From positions 32,241,382 to 32,305,381 of the forward strand of contig NC_083575.1 in assembly GCF_027579695.1 (NCBI RefSeq): a stretch of 64,000 nt of DNA, written 5' to 3'. Made by a program: the position numbers and the translations under genes. The DNA comes from Neoarius graeffei (taxonomy: Eukaryota; Chordata; Actinopteri; Siluriformes; Ariidae). Each line of letters starts with the position of its first letter. Within the stretch, counting starts at the first letter, position 1. This document shows positions 1-11,075 of the stretch, in pieces. The notes under the pieces are model-generated. The model did no database searches. It saw only the letters and a program-made list of their open reading frames with translations, and had not been told where the DNA came from.

Positions 1-605
1 TATTCTATAAAAGAAGACCAAAGAAGAACGATCTGAAACCTTGTTTAGAGAACTGGGTTGGATCCCTTTAACTGATCATTAGACTTTCCATAAATGCCTA
101 TTTGTATTCAAATGCTTCAAAGGACTTTTCCCATCATACCTCAGGAACATGTTTACTCACAATTCTGAAATACATAACTACAACACTAGAAACAAATCTA
201 ATATTCACATGGTCGAAATATCATCCAAGCCTGGTTATAGATCCTTCAAATATTCTGCTGCTAAATTATTTAACAGTCTGGAATCTATAGTTAAAAACTC
301 TAGTTGTGTTAAATCATTTTGCTCAAAGTATTGGTTATGTATATAACTATAAAAATGTTCTAGATTAACTCTAAATTGTCCAATGTACTCAAACCTCTAA
401 GTTATTATAAATTTCACACTATTTCTTAGTTTCAATTTTCAATACAAATCACTGTTTTAATATTTTTATCCACATTATCATATTTCATTTATTTATTCTA
501 TTCATTATTATATATTTGCCATTAATTTATATTTATGTTATACACAGCTTTCATGTAAATAAGTGTCAGCTTTTGAAACCTTGTGCCTAATACAGTTTAT
601 TACTA
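1..605 (+). mobile_element. 3' end of a non-LTR retrotransposon (LINE), degenerate
   Basis: A frame at about 149-346 reads HNYNTRNKSN, then GYRSFKYSAAKLFNSLE. This is the characteristic tail found after the reverse transcriptase domain in many vertebrate LINEs (HNYNTR ... SF.Y.GAK.WNSLP). The sequence after it is AT-rich with no gene and ends near a TTTATTACTATTACA tail at about 590-605, consistent with a LINE 3' UTR. The polymerase and endonuclease are not in the window, so this is either a 5'-truncated copy or the end of one starting to the left. The clade (L2/CR1-like or other) cannot be fixed from this tail. Confidence 0.6.
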
Positions 606-667
606 TTACATCAAACAATTGAATGCTGGATGGAATGCAGTTGGGTTTACATTATGGCAAGAATATT

Positions 668-1350
668 TGTGACCATTACAAAACCAGTTGGAAGCCGCAA
701 ATCACGATTTTGGGATACATGGGGAAATACATTGTGTGGGCTAAAATAGTCAAATTTTAGGTTTTGGCATAATATTAAAGTATGTCTACACTTTCATATT
801 TTGAAAGAATTTTGCAGAAATTCATTTAAAAAAAGAGCGAAAAATTTTTCTGAGTATCACCCTTCATATCTGGGCGGCACGGTGGTGTAGTGGTTAGCAC
901 TGTCGCCTCACCGCAAGAAGGTTCTGCATTCAAGCCCAGCGGTTGACGGGGGCCTTTCTGTGTGGAGTTTGCATGTTCTCCCCGTGTCTGTGTGTGTTTA
1001 CTCTGGGTGCACCGGTTTCCCCCGGTTAATAACATGTTCCTAAAAAAGTAAAATAAAAAATTTGGTGTGTACATCTGTGAAATCATAAAAAATGTGCTCC
1101 AAATTTTATTTTAATATTTTTAATAAGTATTTCTAAGGAGTTTATATAGTAAAATTTATAAGCAGATTTCTCCATTTCTGGCTTTTCATAAAAAGTAAAA
1201 TCTGACTACTTCAAATGCCCATATCTCAGTGGTCTATTGGTCTAATTTATTGATCTATGCATCATTGGGAAGCTTTTTATTGGCTTTTCATGAAAACATA
1301 ATTTTGAAAAATTGCCCCATGTGACTGGTTTTGCAATGGAGGATCACAAC
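668..1350. mobile_element. Possible short TIR element carrying a SINE fragment
   Basis: The left side reads GTGACCATTACAAAACCAGT (from about 670). The right side, reverse complemented, reads GTGATCCTCCATTGCAAAACCAGT (ending near 1350). These form an imperfect inverted repeat around about 680 bp of AT-rich DNA containing a SINE fragment at 872-1035. I see no convincing target-site duplication and no coding sequence, so this is tentative. Confidence 0.3.
872..1035 (+). mobile_element. tRNA-derived SINE, 3'-truncated and diverged
   Basis: Starts GGGCGGCACGGTGGTGTAGTGG with the A box TAGTGGTTAGC. A decayed B box follows (TTCAAGCCC), then the GGCCTTTCTGTGTGGAGTTTGCATG body shared with the full-length copies at 13105-13478, 28441-28806 and 57127-57510. 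It stops after the TTTCCCCCGG segment, so the last half of the element is missing. It is older or more mutated than the other copies. Confidence 0.85.
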
Positions 1351-1368
1351 TGGTAATTTATAATGCGA

Positions 1369-2060
1369 CAGTGTCTTGCAAAAGTGTCTTACAGTCTCTT
1401 GCATCCCTCTTCATGTTTGTCCTGTTTTGTTACATTACAAGCTGGAATTAAAATGGATTTTTGGGTGGTTAGCACCATTTGATTTACACAACATGCATAC
1501 CACTTTAGTTTCTGAAAAAATTTCAAAAATTTCTGAAAAAATTCTGTTTTTGAAAAAACAGAAATCTGGAGTGTGCATAGGTATTCACCCCCCAAAGTCA
1601 ATACTTTGTAGAGCCATCATTTGCTGCAATTACAGCTGCAAATCTTTTGGGGTATGTCTCTATTAGCTTAGCACATCTAGCCACTGGGATTTTTGCCCAT
1701 TTCTCAAGGCAAAACTGCTCTAACTCCTTCAAGTTAGATGGATTGCATTGGTGTACAGCAATCTTCAAGTTGTGCCACAGATTCTCAATTGGATTGAGGT
1801 CTGGGCTTTGACTAGGTCATTCCAAGATATTTAAATGTTTCCCTTTAAACCACTCCAGTGTAGCTTCAGCAGTATGTTTAGGGCCATTGTCCTGCTGGAA
1901 TGTGAACCTTCGTCCCAGTCTCAAACCTCTGACTGACTCAAACAGGTTTTCCTCCAGAATTGCTCTGTATTTAGTGCCATCCATCTTTCCTTCAGTCCTA
2001 ACCAGCTTTCCTGTCCCTGCAGATGAAATATATCCCCACAGCATGATGCTGCCACCACTT
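1369..2060 (-). mobile_element. Tc1-like DNA transposon, partial
   Basis: The left terminus begins CAGTGTCTTGCAAAAGTGTC after a TA-rich flank. On the minus strand, 1817-2044 encodes a transposase segment with [37 protein letters not shown] and HLNILE. The D of QQDN is the second catalytic Asp of a Tc1 DDE transposase. The same family recurs at 40704-42679. Here the copy is cut at about 2060, where Gypsy integrase sequence begins, so the first catalytic Asp and the N-terminal DNA-binding domain are missing. It is not functional. Confidence 0.85.
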
Positions 2061-2061
2061 C

Positions 2062-2994
2062 ATCAAAACCAGTCATCGATGGCCTGTACTTGGCTGGGTG
2101 CGTCATCCCAGGGAATAAAGGGCGGCTGGTAGCCGAGTATGCACTGAAATGGTGTTAGCTGGGTGGCTGAGTGTTTGAGTGAGTTTTGTGCATACTTGGT
2201 CCAAGGTAGGAAGTGTGCCCAGTCCCCCTGGTTGCGCATGCAGTATATTCTTAGGAAGCAGCTAATCTCCTGGTTTGCTCTTTCCACTTGGCCGTTAGAC
2301 TAGGGGTGGTAGCTGGATGTGAGACTTACTGATACTCCCAACCTTTCCATGAAACTTGCACAGAATTGTGAGATGAACTGGGGACCCCAGTCACTGACTA
2401 TATCTTCGGGGATGCCTTAGTATCAGAAGACCTGTTGAAATAACAGCTCAGCGGTCTGAGAAGCTGTGGGGATGCCAGGTAAAGGGATAAGTTTCAGAGC
2501 AGGGGGGGGGTCTTGGGACCTTTGCTTGGGTGCATTCAGAGCATGAGGCAATGAACTGATTGATTTCAGACATGCCCTCCCACCAGTACCTGTTTCTTAA
2601 CATTTGGTGAGTACATCAGCTGTTGGGATGTCCAGTGGTGGGAGATGAGTGAGCTCAGGTGATGAGTTGACTGCATAGGTGCTTGGGCACATAGAGAAGA
2701 CCAGGTGGGAGATGATTGGGGTGGGTTCGGGGCTGAGACTTGCTTATTTCTTTGTCCAGTTCCCAGGTGATGGATTGCACAAAACAGTGTGATGGGAAGG
2801 CTTCCTCGGCCGCAGAGTTCCACTGTAGGTGCTTGGGGCCCTTCAACAGTGTGGTTAGAGGAGCTGCTAGAGAGCTGAAACCTCAAATGAACCGGTGATA
2901 AAAGTTTGCGAAGCCTAGGAATCGTTAGAAGTCCTTTACAGACTTGGGTGTAGGGCAGGACATGACGGCTGCTACCTTGGAGGAATCCATGCAC
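2062..2994 (-). pseudogene. Gypsy pol 3' part: RNase H and integrase remnant
   Basis: The 2566-2994 segment lies immediately 3' of RT, where RNase H belongs; its frame is disturbed and few motifs are readable. The 2063-2287 frame contains [43 protein letters not shown] and then [11 protein letters not shown] in two adjoining stretches. This is the C-terminal half of the integrase core as found in fish Gypsy elements (WAEYAQNSL...TPFQ..LGYQPP). The C-terminal GPY/F or chromodomain region is missing because the copy is truncated at about 2062. The intervening sequence 2290-2560 carries stops. Nothing here is likely to be translated. Confidence 0.8.
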
Positions 2995-3945
2995 AGTCCT
3001 TTGGCGCTAATGATATAGCCAAGGAAGGAAATCTTGTTTAGATGAAACTCACACTTCTCGGCCTTTACATAGAGGTTGTTCTCTAACAGTCACTTGAGAA
3101 TGGTTCTGACACGTTCCTGGTGACTCTGGACATCTAAGAGTAAATTAGGATATCATCAATATAGGCGATGACATATTTGCCCAGCATGTCCTGTAGCACG
3201 TCATTGATGAAGCACTGGAACACACTGGGTGCCAAAGAAAGGCCATATGGTATGACCCAGTACTCAAAGTGCCCCGCGATCATGTTGAAGGCCGTCTTCC
3301 ATTCATCACCCCTCCTTATTCGGATCAGGTTGTATGCACTTTGTAGATTGAGTTTTGAAAATATCTTAGTGGATCAAAGCTGTTCAAGAGCTGCTGGAAC
3401 CTGGTGAAGAGGATAAGGATACTTTATGGTGACCTGGTTTAAGCCTCTGTAGTCGATGCAAGGCCTCAGTCCACCTCCTCGTTTCTCAACAAAAAAATTA
3501 CTGAAGACTTCTGCAAGGTCTAAGTAACAATCCGGAATATTGTCTATGGAGTTGGATTGGGGGCTCTCTATGAAGGTAGAAGCTACTCTGATCTGAGGGA
3601 GAGAGAGGCAGTTCTGGAAGCATGTGGGTGACCATTGAAGAATTCCCTTGTTTTGCCATGAAATCAATGGATCATGTAGCTGCAGCCAGGGATCGCCAAG
3701 GATGATGTCATGATTGACAGTGGTGGTTACATAGAGTGATATGAATTCTTTGTGTAAACCCCCTATTTGAATCTGTACTGGTTGTGTGTGAGTGGTGACC
3801 AGTCCATCGCCTATGGGTCCTCCATAGATGGTCTTGATACTGAGTGTGCTGTGCAGGGGGATGGTAGGCAGGTCGAGATTCTGCATGATGGCACTACTGA
3901 TAAAGCTCCCCTTTGCCCCTGAATCAACAAAAGAAGATAAGACTT
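2995..3945 (-). pseudogene. Gypsy protease and reverse transcriptase remnant
   Basis: Around 3905-3940 the minus strand encodes FVDSGAKGSFIS, with the DSGA aspartic protease active site. The 3374-3886 frame continues through the protease (NHDIILGDPWLQLHDP) into RT (VEKRGGGLRPCIDYRGLNQ). The join VFSN-FFVEKR lacks the usual stretch before RT motif 1, so there is an internal deletion of several tens of codons near 3490. The RT catalytic box is present as AYIDDILI at about 3145-3175. Stops and a frame change separate it from the 3374-3886 frame. Non-autonomous remnant. Confidence 0.85.
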
Positions 3946-4004
3946 GAGTGGAGGACCCTACCCTGAGTAGGACTGGGATGGTAAAGGATTTAGAACTGAA
4001 TTTT

Positions 4005-4755
4005 CTTACCGGACTTGTGGAGCTTACAGGCCTCTCTGTTGGGGTCTCTCGGGCTGGTCATATGGGACATTGCCGGATGCTATGCTCAGGGCTCCCACAG
4101 TAGAAACATAACTCCTCCTTGTGCTACCTAGTACATTCAGCATGGGTTAGATGGGTGTGTGAGACCTCCATGGGTAAGCCATCCTCCATAAACTGGGCAG
4201 ATTTGATGTTAAAGTGGATAGATGGTCGGTGTTTTAACAATTGGTCAAGTCGAATAGCTAAGTCAATGAGGGAGTCCAGAGTGAGGTTCTCATCTCTACA
4301 AGCCAGCTCACTAACAATCTCTGGATGTAGGCCTTGGCGAAAGACCGCTTTCAGTGCCAGATCATTCCACCCACTGGCAACTGCTTGTGTCCTGAATTCC
4401 AAGGCATATTCAGCAACATTTCTTGAGCCTTGGGAACTGGTGAGAAGACTCTCTCCAACCTCTATCCCTTCTGGTTCATGATCAAACACCCTTTTAAACA
4501 TGGTCCCTTATTCCAAACTGTGGTGGCCCAGCGAAGTGCTTTGCCTGAGAGAAAAGATACAAATTTTGCGATCTTGTGCTCCTCTGATAAATGCGGCATG
4601 GTGGACAAATACATAGAACATTGCAGTAAAAAACCCTTACATGCGATGACGTCTCCAGCAAACTTCTCTGGAGTGGGGAGTTGAAGCGCTGGGCTAGGAG
4701 GAGGCTCGGAGCATGCTAGGAGGGCCTGCGATATCACAAATGTGATCTGCGTCAT
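4005..4755 (-). pseudogene. Gypsy gag remnant with CCHC zinc knuckle
   Basis: Two overlapping minus-strand frames (4462-4755 and 4124-4501) cover a retrotransposon gag: LPTPEKFAGDVIACKGFLLQC, then KIAKFVSFLSGKALRWATTVW, then FDHEPEGIEVGESLLTSSQG and QGLHPEIVSELA. The frame break is near 4480. Further on (about 4060-4108) the same strand reads CFYCGSPEHSIRQC, a CX2CX4HX4C nucleocapsid knuckle. The Met at 4755 is the natural start, but the upstream leader has been separated by the 4772-6353 insertion. The role would have been particle assembly and RNA binding; now broken. Confidence 0.85.
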
Positions 4756-5280
4756 CTGAGTGTCTCCTAGCCAGTCCCCCCAGGATTTTGCGGGCCTTTT
4801 TTGTGATTGTTGCAGGCTAAAATGTCTGATGTTGTGGGGGATTTTCCAAAAAATTGCGATGAAAGTTGCGGTGTTTTTTAGGTTTTTGTTGTGATTACAT
4901 TGCGGGAGGAAGTGAAAGTTGCGAGAAATTGTTGCGATTTTCTCTTTTTGTGATTAAAATTGAGTGATATGTTAAATATTAAGTTACTACTGAAAAACTA
5001 TTGATTAAAAAAAACAAAGGCACTGAGAAATGGTCCTATAAACAACTTTACCAATATAAGAGATTACCAGGACTACAAAAATGCAGAAAAATAGGCTTTA
5101 CTTATCCAAATGCACCTGTTGGTTCAAAAGTTAAAGTGCAGAGAACCTCACAGCACGACATGAAGTTACCTTAAAATATAATATAAATGCCTCAGCTTTC
5201 ATGTAAGGAAAAAAAACCTATTAATACTAGTACTGTGTGCAGGCAGTCTCTCCTGAAGACTAAATTAAACAATAATTATC

Positions 5281-5584
5281 TCATCTCATCTCATTATCTG
5301 TAGCCGCTTTATCCTGTTCTACAGGGTTGTAGGCAAGCTGGAGCCTATCCCAGCTGACTATGGGCGAAAGGCGGGGTACACCCTGGACAAGTCGCCAGGT
5401 CATCACAGGGCTGACACATAGACAACCATTCACACTCACATTCACACCTACGGTCAATTTAGAGTCACCAGTTAACCTAACCTGCATGTCTTTGGACTGT
5501 GGGGAAAACCGGAGCACCCGGAGGAAACCCACATGGACACGGGGAGAACATGCAAACTCCGTACAGAAAGGCCCTCGCCGGCCA
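5281..5584 (-). mobile_element. tRNA-derived SINE, head missing
   Basis: Runs from the TCATCTCATCTCATT tail through TAGCCGCTTTATCCTG and the shared body to GGCCCTCGCCGGCC, where it stops before the tRNA-like head. It is therefore 5'-truncated relative to the copies at 13105-13478 and 57127-57510. It is inserted inside the 4772-6353 transposon. I see no clear target-site duplication. Confidence 0.9.
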
Positions 5585-6081
5585 TGACGCATTAATTAAG
5601 CGTATATTAGTACATATAAAGTCATATACTTAAAGTATACAAAATATACTTTAAGTTGTTCCACTTTAGCACATAAAAGTACACTAAATACACTTCAAGT
5701 TGCACTTTTCTACAATTTAATTACAATTAAAATATGTTTAGTACAAAATTAGTTATTCCAAAATAGCATGCCTCAAGTTAACGAATCATAAGCACACTTG
5801 AAGTATATTGATGATTAGTGTGGCTTCAAGTACACAGAAGTATGCTAAATTTTAGTACACTTAGCACATTTATTTTTCACCAGGGAAAACAATGGAAAAT
5901 AAAATACCATTTTGGCAAAAATGTTGGTATCCATTAATTTCTTGTATTAAGTAAAAAAAATAATGTAAAGTGCACACAGTCCTTCACTGTAAACATAACA
6001 CACCTTCAGTAACAGAATTTAAGCCGATATAAACACTAATTTGCACATGCTGCTTCTCTTGAATGGAAACATGGAAGTAAG

Positions 6082-6173
6082 CAGTGTTGCCAGATACTGC
6101 TGACGTTTTCCAGCCCAAAATATGTTCAAAACCCACCAAAATGCACTTGAAACCGCCCAATCTGGCAACACTG
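6082..6173. mobile_element. 92-bp palindromic-ended MITE with perfect 8-bp TSD
   Basis: Starts CAGTGTTGCCAGAT and ends ATCTGGCAACACTG, a perfect 14-bp inverted repeat. It is flanked on both sides by GAAGTAAG (6074-6081 and 6174-6181). The 8-bp duplication and CAG end fit the hAT superfamily. The interior contains GACGTTTTCCAGCCC and AAAACCCACCAAAATGCA, shared with copies at 20554-20666 and, partly, 23685-23830. It has no coding capacity and must be mobilised in trans. Confidence 0.85.
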
Positions 6174-6359
6174 GAAGTAAGGCGGAAGGTAGTTTGTCGA
6201 CGTCACCTCAAGACGACGCCAACAATTGGTCAAATTTGCGGGAAAGTTGCACGGTGATTGGATATAATTGCAACACCGCCCTGAATTCGCGGGGATTGGT
6301 TGAATTTGCGTTGAAGTTGCAAATTGCAACATCGCGAAATCCTGGAGGGTCTGCCTAGC

Positions 6360-6594
6360 AAATGCCCTTGCGTGTTTAGAACAGTCTGTTTAAGACCCTC
6401 CGCTACATCCACTACGGCGAAGTATCTTGTGAGAGTGCAGGCAGTTACTGATGTATGCGCGGAGGAAGCAGATCAACAGACTGTCAATAAAGCCAAAACG
6501 TGTGACTGAAATCGGTGTCGGTAAACTAGTGAGTGTCAGGCAATCAGTGAACAATGTGACGTGGAAAAGACGAGTGAAAACGGAGAGGAAATAG
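6360..6594. other. Pre-L1 locus, left half; no gene seen
   Basis: This 235-bp stretch and 12828-13091 were contiguous before the L1 inserted, as shown by the matching target-site duplication. It contains no usable frame. It sits 5' of the minus-strand Gypsy gag, so it may be part of that element's leader or LTR, but no LTR termini or primer-binding site are visible. Confidence 0.4.
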
Positions 6595-6770
6595 ATAGAA
6601 CTTCTACCGAACTTCCGGTGTAGCGACTAATGGAGTAGGACGCGTTTCCCTGAGCTCGTGCAACAACCTTTAAAAAAAAAAAAAAAATTTTAGGCACACC
6701 TTTTGTATATTTTTTCGGTGTGTGTTTTCCCCACCATCCGAATTTAACGCCGTCTTTTTGCCGACCAAAA

Positions 6771-7506
6771 TGCTTCCAAAAGCTAAAGTACCTATACAAC
6801 CACCGCAGCCTGCTTTGTACATTGCATCCCGCCTCATAGGGTCGAAGCCGCAGGTGGCACTCCTTCCCACGACTTTAAGGCCGAGCTGCTCTCGTCACTC
6901 TGCGTTGAGATGGTGGCTATTTTCAAAACTGAGCTTCAGGCTGCCTTGACCGAGAACTTGTCAAACATCAAGACTGAGCTACAGGCAGTGAAGTTGGAGT
7001 TATCTAGCAGCATTACAAACATCCAGTCTGATGTGTGCACTCTGAAGACCACCGTAGGTGAAATGGAGACATTGCTGTCCTCCTGTGCCGATGACATTAC
7101 TACCTTACAGGCTAAAGTGGAGCATCTGTCAACTGAACTGATGAGATTGGACAATAAATGCGAGGATTTGGAGGCGAGATCGCGGTGCAATAATATACGG
7201 TTAGTTGGCATTCCCGAAGATTTTTCTACCTCTTCTACTGCTACAGCTGTTTCCTCTCTGCTCAAGGAGGCTTTTAAGCTCGAGAAGGAGCCTCTCGTTG
7301 ACTGCGCTCATCGTACGCTCCAGCCGAAGCCCGGAGAGCACCCTCGTCCCGTAATCGCTCGTCTACACTACCATACAGATTGTGTGGACATACTGCGCCG
7401 AGCCAGGGCTCAGCAACGGATCAAGATTGGAGACATGAGTTTTTCTGTCTTCCCTGACCACACTCCGAGGACGGCCCATGCCCGAGCCTCCTTTAATGAT
7501 GTCTGA
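6771..7506 (+). pseudogene. L1 ORF1 (coiled-coil RNA-binding protein), frameshifted
   Basis: The main frame 6910-7506 (198 codons) begins with a heptad-rich coiled coil (residues about 1-100, many L/V/I at a/d spacing), followed by RSRCNNIRLVGIPEDF. That motif is the hallmark of the L1 ORF1 RRM-type (Transposase_22) region. A C-terminal basic region follows (RARAQQRIKIGDMSF). A better start is the ATG at 6771, in another frame (MLPKAKVPIQPPQPALY), which would join the main frame through a shift near 6880. The protein forms trimers that coat L1 RNA. The frame ends at 7504-7506 in a TGA. Confidence 0.85.
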
Positions 7507-8036
7507 CACTGGCTCCGCAAAATACCGGGGATTTGCTTTGGTTTGCTCTACCCGGCACGTCTCCGGATCACACATAATGGTGCAGAGAAGGAGTTTAAAT
7601 CACCAGAAGAGGCCAGCGCATTCATCAGGTCGCTCAATATGTAAGAGAACTGAGAAATGATACACAACTTTGAGGAAGCATTGACAGTTATCACTTTTTT
7701 ATTTCATTTGTTTTCTCTTTTCTTTTCACTTTACTATTCTCATATACGCACATTATGTGGCTTTCAGTTTTCACTTCAACTTGGACTTGATTGGTTGTAC
7801 CATTCTGTCAAATGTTGCTAGGCCTGCAGGAGCTCAACCCGAGGCTTGACAGTCATGCTTAAAACTGTAAGTTTTTGTTTTGGGGATCTGACTCCATCGT
7901 TTGGGGATGGGGTCGTTGTAAGTGCGATGGGGTGGGGTGGTGGGGGGGTTCAATCTGCAAGTGTGGGTTCCCCTCCCCTTCCTTCCTTCCCTGGGGGTCC
8001 ACATTCAGTCTATTTCTATCTCTAGGAACTTAACAT
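7507..8036 (+). other. L1 inter-ORF spacer with G-rich tract
   Basis: Contains the decayed end of ORF1 (a stretch reading SGSHIMVQRRSLN and similar), then AT-rich sequence. A run of GGGG-type blocks at about 7915-7960 (GATGGGGTGGGGTGGTGGG) could form a G-quadruplex. No independent gene is seen. Confidence 0.5.
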
Positions 8037-9652
8037 ATGTCCACCAATGCTAGTACTTCTGATATTCCACATATTGGGTCCTCTGTGAGATTCTTGAGCT
8101 GGAATATTAAAGGCATGGGGAGTCCAATTAAGAGATCAAGGATATTTGCTCATTTGAAATGTCTTAAAGCTGACCTAGTGTTTCTGCAGGAAACCCACAT
8201 GCATGTCAAAGATCAGGTCAGACTTAAATGTTCCTGGGTTTCCGAGGTGTTCCACTCAAATTTCAACTCTAAAGCCAGGGGGGTTGCTATTTTAATTGGT
8301 AAGTCGATTCAGTTTTCAGCTTAAGGTGATATCAGACAAAAATGGCAGATACTTAATTGTTACAGGCACGCTATTCCATATTCCCATTTTATTAGTTAAC
8401 ATATATGCCCCCAATTTTGACGATCCACACTTTATGAATAAACTTTTTGAATGTCTTCCCTCATTGAACAACAGCCTTCTTATAATTAGAGGGGACATGA
8501 CTTGTGTAATTGATCCCAACCTAGACCGCTCTAACCCACGATCTCTGACCCCTTCTTTAAAGGGTGTAGGTCACTTTCAGATTTTGTGTCCAAGAACGGT
8601 TGCACTGATCCTTGGAGATTTTATAACCCTTGTACCAAGGAACATTCCTTCTTTTCTCAGATGCATCAATCTTTCTCTCGGATTGATTATTATTTTATTG
8701 ATGCTAAACTAATTCCCAAAGTACTGTCTGTTAATTATCACCCTATTGTTATTTCTGACCACACTCCTCTTTTTTTTAGATATTCAGTTCTCTTCACAAC
8801 CCCGGTACTCAACACCTTGGAGGTTCAATACATTACTTCGCTCAGATGATAAGTTCACCGAATTTATTGCAACTAAAATTGATGATTATATCTCTATAAA
8901 TCAAAATGATATGGAACCAGTTTCTTGTTCACTGCTGTGGGAATCATTAAACGCATACTTGTGGGGACAAATTATTTCCTACTCTGCCCACTTGAATAAG
9001 TCCTGTAAAGCCAATTTGCAAGAACTCTCTATCAATATCACCAAATTGGACCAACAACTCTCTACTTGCCCCTCTCCCAGTTTACTTAAACAACGTGTTG
9101 ATTTACAGACTGAATTTGATCTCGTCACCACTAGTGATCCAGAGTGACTTCTCTTACAATCACGCTCCACATATTATGAACATGGCGACAAGGCAAGTTG
9201 GCTCCTGACTCATCAACTACGTCGCCAGGCAGCCTCATGTATGATCCCTCAGATAAAAGATTTATCTGGCTCATTGCATAATGATCCCACCACCATTAAT
9301 TCTGTTTTTCACTTATTTTACTCCTCTTTATATACGTCTGAATCTCCACCTGACACCACTGAAGTGAATTCATTCCTAGATAGCCTCAATTTTCCTGTGT
9401 TAAGCTTAGATGCTGCTAAAAAACTTGACTCACCATTAATGGTAGAAGAAATCACTCTCGCTGTGAGTAGCATGCAAAATAACAAAGCTCCTGGCCCTGA
9501 TGGATTCCCAGTGGAATTTTTAAAGAGATTTCAGGAAAAACTGTTCCCTTTACTGCATGTTGTTTATAAAGAATCACTGGAACATGGCACTCTCCCTCCC
9601 ACTTTAAGACAAGCCTCCATAAGTCTCCTCTTAAAAAAAGATAAGGATCGAA
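8037..9652 (+). pseudogene. L1 ORF2 N-terminal part: APE endonuclease and start of RT
   Basis: Successive frames encode RFLSWNIKGMGSPIKR and KADLVFLQETHMH (APE endonuclease, catalytic N and E), then YLIVTGTL...LLVNIYAPNFDDP, then SRIDYYFID and VISDHTPL (the conserved late endonuclease D/H). Frame changes occur near 8310, 8600 and 8800. From 9241 the frame encodes the RT fingers, with SMQNNKAPGPDGFPVEFLK, ending at LLLKKDKDRN at about 9650. The endonuclease would nick target DNA and the RT would copy the element RNA. All parts are broken by stops or shifts. Confidence 0.9.
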
Positions 9653-11075
9653 ATCTCTGCTTCAGCATCACAGCTCACACAGTCAGATGTCCCTTTTAAG
9701 ATGAATCTGTCTGGCTTTAGGTATCTTGGGATCAGCGTTACCAGAACATTAAAGTCACTTTTTTTCTGCTAATTTTTTACCTTTAATGTCTAAAATTAAA
9801 TCTGCCCTCCAAAGATGGAGAAGCTTGCCTCTCTCGTTAATTGGAAGAATTCACGCAGTTAAAATGAACATCTTGCCCAAATTTCTATTTTTGTTCCATT
9901 GTCTCCCACTTTTCCTGCCAAAGCAGTTTTTTAAAACAATTGATCAAACTATTTCTAACTTCTTATGGTGTGGAAAGGCTCCCAGGATCCGTAAATCCAC
10001 ACTTCAGAGATGTAAATTCAATGGTGGATTGACACTTCCGAATTTTTAACTGTATTATTGGGCGGCACATATTCACATAATTTCATTTTGGTTCAAATCT
10101 ATGAATCTGCCATGGTGCAACTTGGAGGCACAGTCATGTGTTTCATCCTCCTTATCTGCTCTACTTACCTCTTCTATTCCATCTAACCTCTCTGGCTTTA
10201 CAAATAATCAAGTGGTTCACTCCACACTTAAAATTTGGTATCAGTTTAGGAAGTACTTCAAATTTAAGTTAGCATCTACATTAGCTCCTTTACTGAAGAA
10301 GGATTTATTTCGACCTCTGCTTACAGATTCAACCTTTCTTGCATGGCATAATAAAGGCCTGAAATGTTTTAAAGACCTTTATAAGGATGGTATTTTTCGC
10401 AGCTTTACAGATCTCTCAAGAGAATTTCATGTCCCACCTTCTCATCTCTTTCGATACTTTCAAATTAGACACTGCGCTAAAGCTTTGTTTCCAGTTTTTC
10501 CTTCCTCACTGCCTACTCTACACTGGGAGGTGTTTTTCAACCGTGATCCACTGCAAAAATAATTTATTTCTAAAGTTTATAATGAACTTCTTTCTTTTAA
10601 TTGCTCACCAGTTACTAAAGTTAAGACTGCCTGGGAAGATGAACTGGATCTAAACTTGGAGGATGGCTGGTGGGACACTGCTCTTAAGAAAATTCACACA
10701 AGCTCATCCTGCGCTCATCTCACACTTATACAGTTTAAAGTACTGTTTAGAGTCCATTTTTCTAAAGCTCGACTGTCGCAAATCTATCCCAGTATTGCCG
10801 ACAAATGTGACAAATGTCATGCCTCATCCTGCAATTTAACCCATACTGTGTTCTACTCTTGTCCGCTACTCTCTCGCTTCTGGTTGAATTATTTTGATAC
10901 CATGTCAAAAATACTTTCAGTGACCATAAAAGTCTCCCTCATGTTGCCATATTCGGGCTCCCAGAAGACCATAACCGATTTACCTCTAATCAATTAAATA
11001 TTTTAGCTTTTACTTCCTTACTGGCAAGACGCCACCTTCTTCTCCACTGGAAGTTGACTAAAGCTCCCTCTAGTA
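9653..11075 (+). pseudogene. L1 ORF2 C-terminal part, RT palm deleted
   Basis: Directly after LLLKKDKDRN the sequence jumps to GFRYLGISVTR-like sequence (about 9713-9740). The RT palm, including the catalytic (F/Y)ADD box, is therefore absent. The thumb and connection regions follow: SKIKSALQRWRSLPLSLIGRI and ILPKFLFLFHCLPLFLP at 9786-10049, then broken frames 10101-10562. The cysteine-rich C-terminal region is readable at about 10800-10885 (KCDKCHASSCNLTHTVF). The frame is cut at 11075 by the hAT-type insertion and resumes at 12335. Confidence 0.88.

Larger units (their letters stand above)
2062..4765 (-). mobile_element. Ty3/Gypsy LTR retrotransposon, LTR-less and degenerate
   Basis: Read on the minus strand from 4755 to 2062, the order is gag, CCHC knuckle, aspartic protease, reverse transcriptase, RNase H, integrase. 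This is the conventional Ty3/Gypsy order. No LTR is recognisable at either side. The left end is truncated in integrase against a Tc1 fragment, and the right end is interrupted at 4766-4771 by the 4772-6353 element, whose flanking 6-bp repeat CCTAGC lies just upstream of gag. Frames are broken by stops and an RT-region deletion. Compare the second Gypsy at 52773-57114, which has a different domain order. Confidence 0.9.
4772..6353. mobile_element. Non-autonomous TIR transposon (hAT-like ends), with nested SINE and MITE
   Basis: The left end CAGTCCCCCCAGGATTTTGCG and the reverse-complemented right end CAGACCCTCCAGGATTTCGCG match at 18 of 21 positions. The element is directly flanked by the 6-bp repeat CCTAGC (4766-4771 and 6354-6359). 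The interior is rich in TTGCGATT/GTTGC motifs near both ends, AT-rich in the middle, and has no transposase. It holds a SINE (5281-5584) and a 92-bp MITE (6082-6173). CAG ends suggest hAT, but hAT normally makes 8-bp duplications, so the superfamily is uncertain. Confidence 0.75.

Noticed and set aside
2566-2994. 142-codon minus-strand frame as a separate gene
   Set aside because: It lies between RT and integrase of the Gypsy copy and is a wrong-frame reading of RNase H.
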